NCBI GenBank assembly: GCA_902826615.1
Contig: CADEFN010000003.1
Coordinates: 641,133 to 705,132, forward strand
From: an uncultured Gemmatimonadota bacterium
GTDB taxonomy: Bacteria > Gemmatimonadota > Gemmatimonadetes > Gemmatimonadales > Gemmatimonadaceae
Length of the DNA stretch: 64,000 bases
Direction: 5' to 3'
Within the stretch, counting starts at the first letter, position 1, and each line of letters begins with the position of its first letter. Both the position numbers and the translations under genes were made by a program. Below the pieces are notes generated by a model, which saw nothing but the letters and a program-made list of their open reading frames with translations, had not been told where the DNA came from and did no database searches. Shown piece by piece: positions 61,329 to 64,000 of the stretch.

Positions 61329-62717
61329 TCAGTCCGCGGCGACCAGAACCTCCGACCCCGTCGTCGCCCGTCGCAAACTCTCGTAATACACGTCACGTCT
61401 GCCGAGTGCGTTGGCCTCGCACATGGAGACGAACTCACCATCGATGTTCACGTGGAATACACAGTGCGAGAGGCGCTCCCGGCCCACCGGTGTCTCCAGC
61501 TGCGCGCGACTCATGAAGTGATGACTGACCACCACCAGGGGATCCACACGAAGGGTGCCCCGTCGCAGTGCCACGAGTGCAGCCAAGGGGCGTCCCGGCA
61601 TCATCCGCCGTAACCAGTACATCGCAAAGGGCAGGAGCCGACGCGTCAGAAAGAGCGGCGCACGCATCGCCATGGAGATCACGCGCGTCACAGCCTGGGC
61701 ACGAGTGTCCCGACGAAAGGTGACGCCACCAAAGATCGACAGGAACTCGTCGACCGTATCGGCACCAACACCATCCCCCTCCACACGCACCGGGAGATAT
61801 CTCGGCATTTCGCCGTCGCGCCGCACCACAAAGCCATGCACAAACCGGTTGCATCCCGGATGACCGAGCCATTGATGGGCACGCCCCATGTCGCGGGCAT
61901 CCCCGCCTTCTGGCGCAAGGCCGCGCTCCACCTCGCGCCACAACTCGTCGACCTCCACCCCACCACCCAGTCCGTCCTCGGTGCGTCCCACCTGCGCAAT
62001 GGGCTGCAGCGAGATGAGACGAAAGACGTCGGTGTTGCGCGCCAGCCAGCGAAAGACGTCGGCGACACCAGCGAGGTTGTCCCGCGTCACCGTCATCGTG
62101 GTGGCGCAACGGAGTGGTAGACCAGTGTTCGCGCGCGCCTGGCGCACGATCGCTGCAAACTCATCACGCAGCGGGTTGAGCTCACCCTCGGTGGTGACCC
62201 CGCGCCACTCCGCGCCCTTCCGGCCGCGTTGTGTGGTGTCCACGTGAATGCTGACTTCCGCAAGCCCGCCTTCCACCATGTAGCGTTCGAGCAGCCCCGG
62301 ACGCCGACGGAATGAGTCCCCGTGGGTCATGAGCATGGGAATCAAGCCCAGCGCCCTGGCGTACCGGATGAGATCGATCACCTCGTCGTCGGGCCGCAGC
62401 GTGATCTCCCCGTCCGTCAGCTGCAGGTTGCCGGCGTTGCCTAACAAGGGGCGCAACGCGCGGATCTGCCGCTTGATCTCCTCCACGCTGGCCGGCGGAA
62501 TGCGATTGGCCTCGTCACCCAGGTAACAACCGCGACAGGCAAAGTCGCAGCGTGGCATGGCGCCGATGGTGGCACCGCATCCATTCCCCTGCCGCCCCAG
62601 CATTTGTTGCGGCGTGCGAAACTGTGGCAGAATCCGGTTCCGGCTCCGCGCCAGATTGTCGCGCGTTTCCGCGAGTACCGGCTCCCTGATGATCTGCAGC
62701 AGCTGGCCTATCCCCAT
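61329..62717 (-). CDS. Radical SAM protein with C-terminal extra cysteines
   Basis: I chose the ATG at 62717, 14 bases after the DUF547 stop, giving 462 residues. A longer start would overlap that gene. The iron-sulfur motif CxxxCxxC is Cys57, Cys61 and Cys64 in RCDFACRGCYLG. An LTDGEITLRPDD segment replaces the usual GGEP motif. Further Cys lie in GHPGCNRF, LSHCVFHV and VSMCEANALG, which could bind a second cluster as in SPASM proteins. The reaction cannot be assigned. The gene lies directly upstream of the two kinases. Confidence 0.85.
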   Translation of the reverse strand: MGIGQLLQIIREPVLAETRDNLARSRNRILPQFRTPQQMLGRQGNGCGATIGAMPRCDFACRGCYLGDEANRIPPASVEEIKRQIRALRPLLGNAGNLQLTDGEITLRPDDEVIDLIRYARALGLIPMLMTHGDSFRRRPGLLERYMVEGGLAEVSIHVDTTQRGRKGAEWRGVTTEGELNPLRDEFAAIVRQARANTGLPLRCATTMTVTRDNLAGVADVFRWLARNTDVFRLISLQPIAQVGRTEDGLGGGVEVDELWREVERGLAPEGGDARDMGRAHQWLGHPGCNRFVHGFVVRRDGEMPRYLPVRVEGDGVGADTVDEFLSIFGGVTFRRDTRAQAVTRVISMAMRAPLFLTRRLLPFAMYWLRRMMPGRPLAALVALRRGTLRVDPLVVVSHHFMSRAQLETPVGRERLSHCVFHVNIDGEFVSMCEANALGRRDVYYESLRRATTGSEVLVAAD

Positions 62718-62731
62718 CGGCGTGTCCCCGT

Positions 62732-63559
62732 TCAGTCGGTGGGTTTCTTCCCGGCGCGCGCGTTCTCCTGCGAATTCAAGGTCCAATCGTAGAACGTTTC
62801 CTTCGCCTTGAATGCCCCACTCAGCAGCAGCTGTTTCTCCGGCCCATCGGCAAAGTACCGCGCGATGTACTTGCCCACGGCCGACTCACTGCCCCCGAAA
62901 TCCTTGATGTAGTCCCGGAACCCGATGAACACCGGGCTGAGATACACCGTCTTGTTTGCGAGGTCGACACGGTTCTTGGACGGCTGCTTGGTCACGAAGA
63001 CGCGCCCCTGATCTTCGAGCTGGGCCTCGAGACGGGCACCGGTGAACGCCTCATTGCGCAGCGGGGGACACCCCATGGCCGCACACACCAGCGCGAAGTG
63101 GATCCGCGGCTCCTTGTACGTCGGGCGGATGATGTCCTGCTCGATTTCGTCCAGCCCATAGGCCTTGCCGCCGACGATGGCGAGCTTCTCCTTCCACGGG
63201 CCATACGCCTTCACGAAGCCGATCGACTTGTTGATGTTCCGGATCGACACCTTCTCGTTATGCTTGTTGATCAGCTGGATGGTGTACGCGTTGTAGGCAT
63301 TGATCCAGAAGGCCAGCTGCTCGTCACGCGACAGTTTGGCGGGGTCAAACGCCGCCACGCTGGCCAGGTAACGAGGAAACTCCGGCGCTCGCGCAAAGGC
63401 GCCATAGTCCACCATCCCATCCGCGACATGTGCCTTGAGCAGATTGTCGAACGGGGTGTGGTCAAATGCCTGCGCTCCGGTCGCCGCGGGCGCCAGCAGA
63501 GCGATCATGCTCACGCGGACCAGCCGCGAGCGCATGGTGAAGATGGAGGGAAAGGCCAT
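62732..63559 (-). CDS. DUF547 family exported protein
   Basis: The 275-residue protein has a signal peptide (MRSRLVRVSMIALLAPAATG from the internal ATG at 63535; the first ATG is 63559). DUF547 is recognised by FWINAYNAYTIQLIN, SIGFVKAYGPW, DEIEQDIIRP, IHFALVCAAMGCPPL and YFADGPEKQ. The family is widespread and its biochemical role is unknown. The Cys in CAAMGCP and the conserved FWINAYN suggest a papain-like fold, but I do not see a complete triad. It is first in an operon with the radical SAM protein and the two kinases. Confidence 0.88.
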   Translation of the reverse strand: MAFPSIFTMRSRLVRVSMIALLAPAATGAQAFDHTPFDNLLKAHVADGMVDYGAFARAPEFPRYLASVAAFDPAKLSRDEQLAFWINAYNAYTIQLINKHNEKVSIRNINKSIGFVKAYGPWKEKLAIVGGKAYGLDEIEQDIIRPTYKEPRIHFALVCAAMGCPPLRNEAFTGARLEAQLEDQGRVFVTKQPSKNRVDLANKTVYLSPVFIGFRDYIKDFGGSESAVGKYIARYFADGPEKQLLLSGAFKAKETFYDWTLNSQENARAGKKPTD

Positions 63560-63741
63560 ATGTATTCTCCGACGGCGTAATCTCTGCCGCGACGGTCAGG
63601 GTGGAAAGGAACTTGTTCGGGTATTCCCGCCTTCTACGCTGCGACACCTGGATCGGATTGGCCGCGCCGCCGACAATCCGGATACCGAACGGTGACGTAG
63701 TGGGCACGAACGCTTCACACGACCCAATCACGCTCGTCTCA

Positions 63742-64000
63742 ATGACTTCAATGCCAGCTGCGACACCTCAGAATGGCTCTGCGCGCATCATCAAGGTGGT
63801 CGCCGGACTTGCCGCCCTGGCGGGGCTTATCGCACTGGGCCGCAGCGTTGGCGGATACGTCCCCCTCTTTGCCGAGCGGGTGCAGTCATACGGGGCATGG
63901 GGTCCGGTGGTCTTCATCGCCGGATACGTTGTCGCCACGGTCGCGTTCATTCCGGGCTCACTGCTCACGCTCGCCGCCGGGGCCATTTTCGGACTGCTCT
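63742..64000 (+). CDS. TVP38/TMEM64 family membrane protein (partial, cut by window end)
   Basis: Only the first 86 or so codons are present. The ATG at 63742 begins MTSMPAATPQNGSARIIKVV, followed by a first transmembrane helix and then VVFIAGYVVATVAFIPGSLL, which is the typical VTT-domain region with its FIPGS motif and GAIFG. The protein belongs to the DedA/TVP38 superfamily of membrane proteins, which includes lipid scramblases and transporters. A GTG at 63700 is an alternative start. It is divergent from the DUF547 gene, with a 180-base intergenic region. Confidence 0.85.
   Translation, partial: MTSMPAATPQNGSARIIKVVAGLAALAGLIALGRSVGGYVPLFAERVQSYGAWGPVVFIAGYVVATVAFIPGSLLTLAAGAIFGLL

Larger units (their letters stand above)
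79..62446. repeat. Dispersed octamer CGTTAGGC (19 exact copies plus 4 seven-base matches)
   Basis: Exact CGTTAGGC on + starts at 79, 275, 8668, 26764, 32117, 32546, 32927, 35685, 37746, 39829, 41896, 46831, 48515, 49619 and 57381. The complement GCCTAACG starts at 11597, 18147, 28490 and 43594. The variant GCCTAACA starts at 9119, 24739, 36319 and 62439. Flanking bases are not conserved. Inside genes the site is always read as TTA-GGC (Leu-Gly) or CCT-AAC (Pro-Asn). At 43594 and 48515 it contains a stop codon. My rough estimate for a random sequence of about 65% G+C is two to three copies on both strands. TTA is otherwise rare here. The role is unknown: a DNA-uptake, Chi-like or chromosome-organisation motif are the obvious candidates. 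Confidence 0.85.

Noticed and set aside
1-64000. CRISPR array, tRNA, rRNA or insertion sequence
   Set aside because: No regular spacer-repeat arrays, cloverleaf sequence, rRNA signature or transposase motif was found. The CGTTAGGC copies are too irregularly spaced to be a CRISPR.

Overview
The window is a dense, high-GC bacterial chromosome segment of about 64 kb. I see no phage, insertion sequence, CRISPR array, rRNA or tRNA. The gene content suggests a Gram-negative soil or freshwater heterotroph, most like the Gemmatimonadota: a SusC/SusD pair, another TonB-dependent receptor, many secreted peptidases and amidohydrolases, a BNR-repeat exoprotein, lipoprotein and Tat signals, frequent GTG starts, and ATGA/GTGA/TGATG overlaps between genes. 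The phylum is an inference from gene content. No marker rRNA is present.

Layout. 0-10 kb: a PadR regulator divergent from an S15 peptidase, a two-DTGA aspartyl protease, an XRE regulator with two envelope genes and a perfect palindromic operator, and a very large subtilisin with TPP II-like spacing coupled to a cupin. 10.2-19.1 kb: one minus-strand operon with a LytS-type kinase, LytTR regulator, ABC ATPase, a truncated permease remnant, a TonB receptor and two DUF3526-type permeases. It is read from a divergent region holding three ACCAG repeats spaced exactly 21 bp apart. 19.3-24 kb: an alpha/beta hydrolase whose nucleophile Ser is Gly, a COG0523 GTPase, a beta-lactamase-like hydrolase, a DoxX protein and a Uma2 nuclease. 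24-29.7 kb: SusD, SusC and a CaCA antiporter. 29.8-35 kb: a D-aminoacylase-like protein, purE-purK flanked by heptamer repeats, and uppS translationally coupled to a winged-helix regulator and a membrane protein with a probable leaderless promoter. 35-39.6 kb: a 1054-residue BNR protein, a secreted helix-hairpin-helix protein and a membrane protein.

39.6-51.9 kb is a peptide and amino-acid region: M24 peptidase, PLP cysteine synthase-like enzyme, multicopper oxidase, amidohydrolase, then a tightly overlapped run of M28 peptidase, peptide-binding lipoprotein, DppB, DppC and amidase. No transporter ATPase lies nearby. 51.9-54.5 kb holds holB, moaC and a lytic transglycosylase. 54.5-64 kb holds an MltD-like LysM protein, a class A beta-lactamase-like protein, and a minus-strand operon of DUF547, radical SAM and two coupled histidine kinases with no response regulator. 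A TVP38-type membrane protein is cut by the right edge.

The most unusual signal is not a gene. The octamer CGTTAGGC, or its complement, occurs 19 times, with four more sites matching seven of eight bases, mostly inside genes and always in one of two reading frames (Leu-Gly or Pro-Asn). It looks like a genome-scale signal such as an uptake, recombination or chromosome-organising motif. The sensor-ABC-TonB operon is the best candidate for an undescribed protein system.
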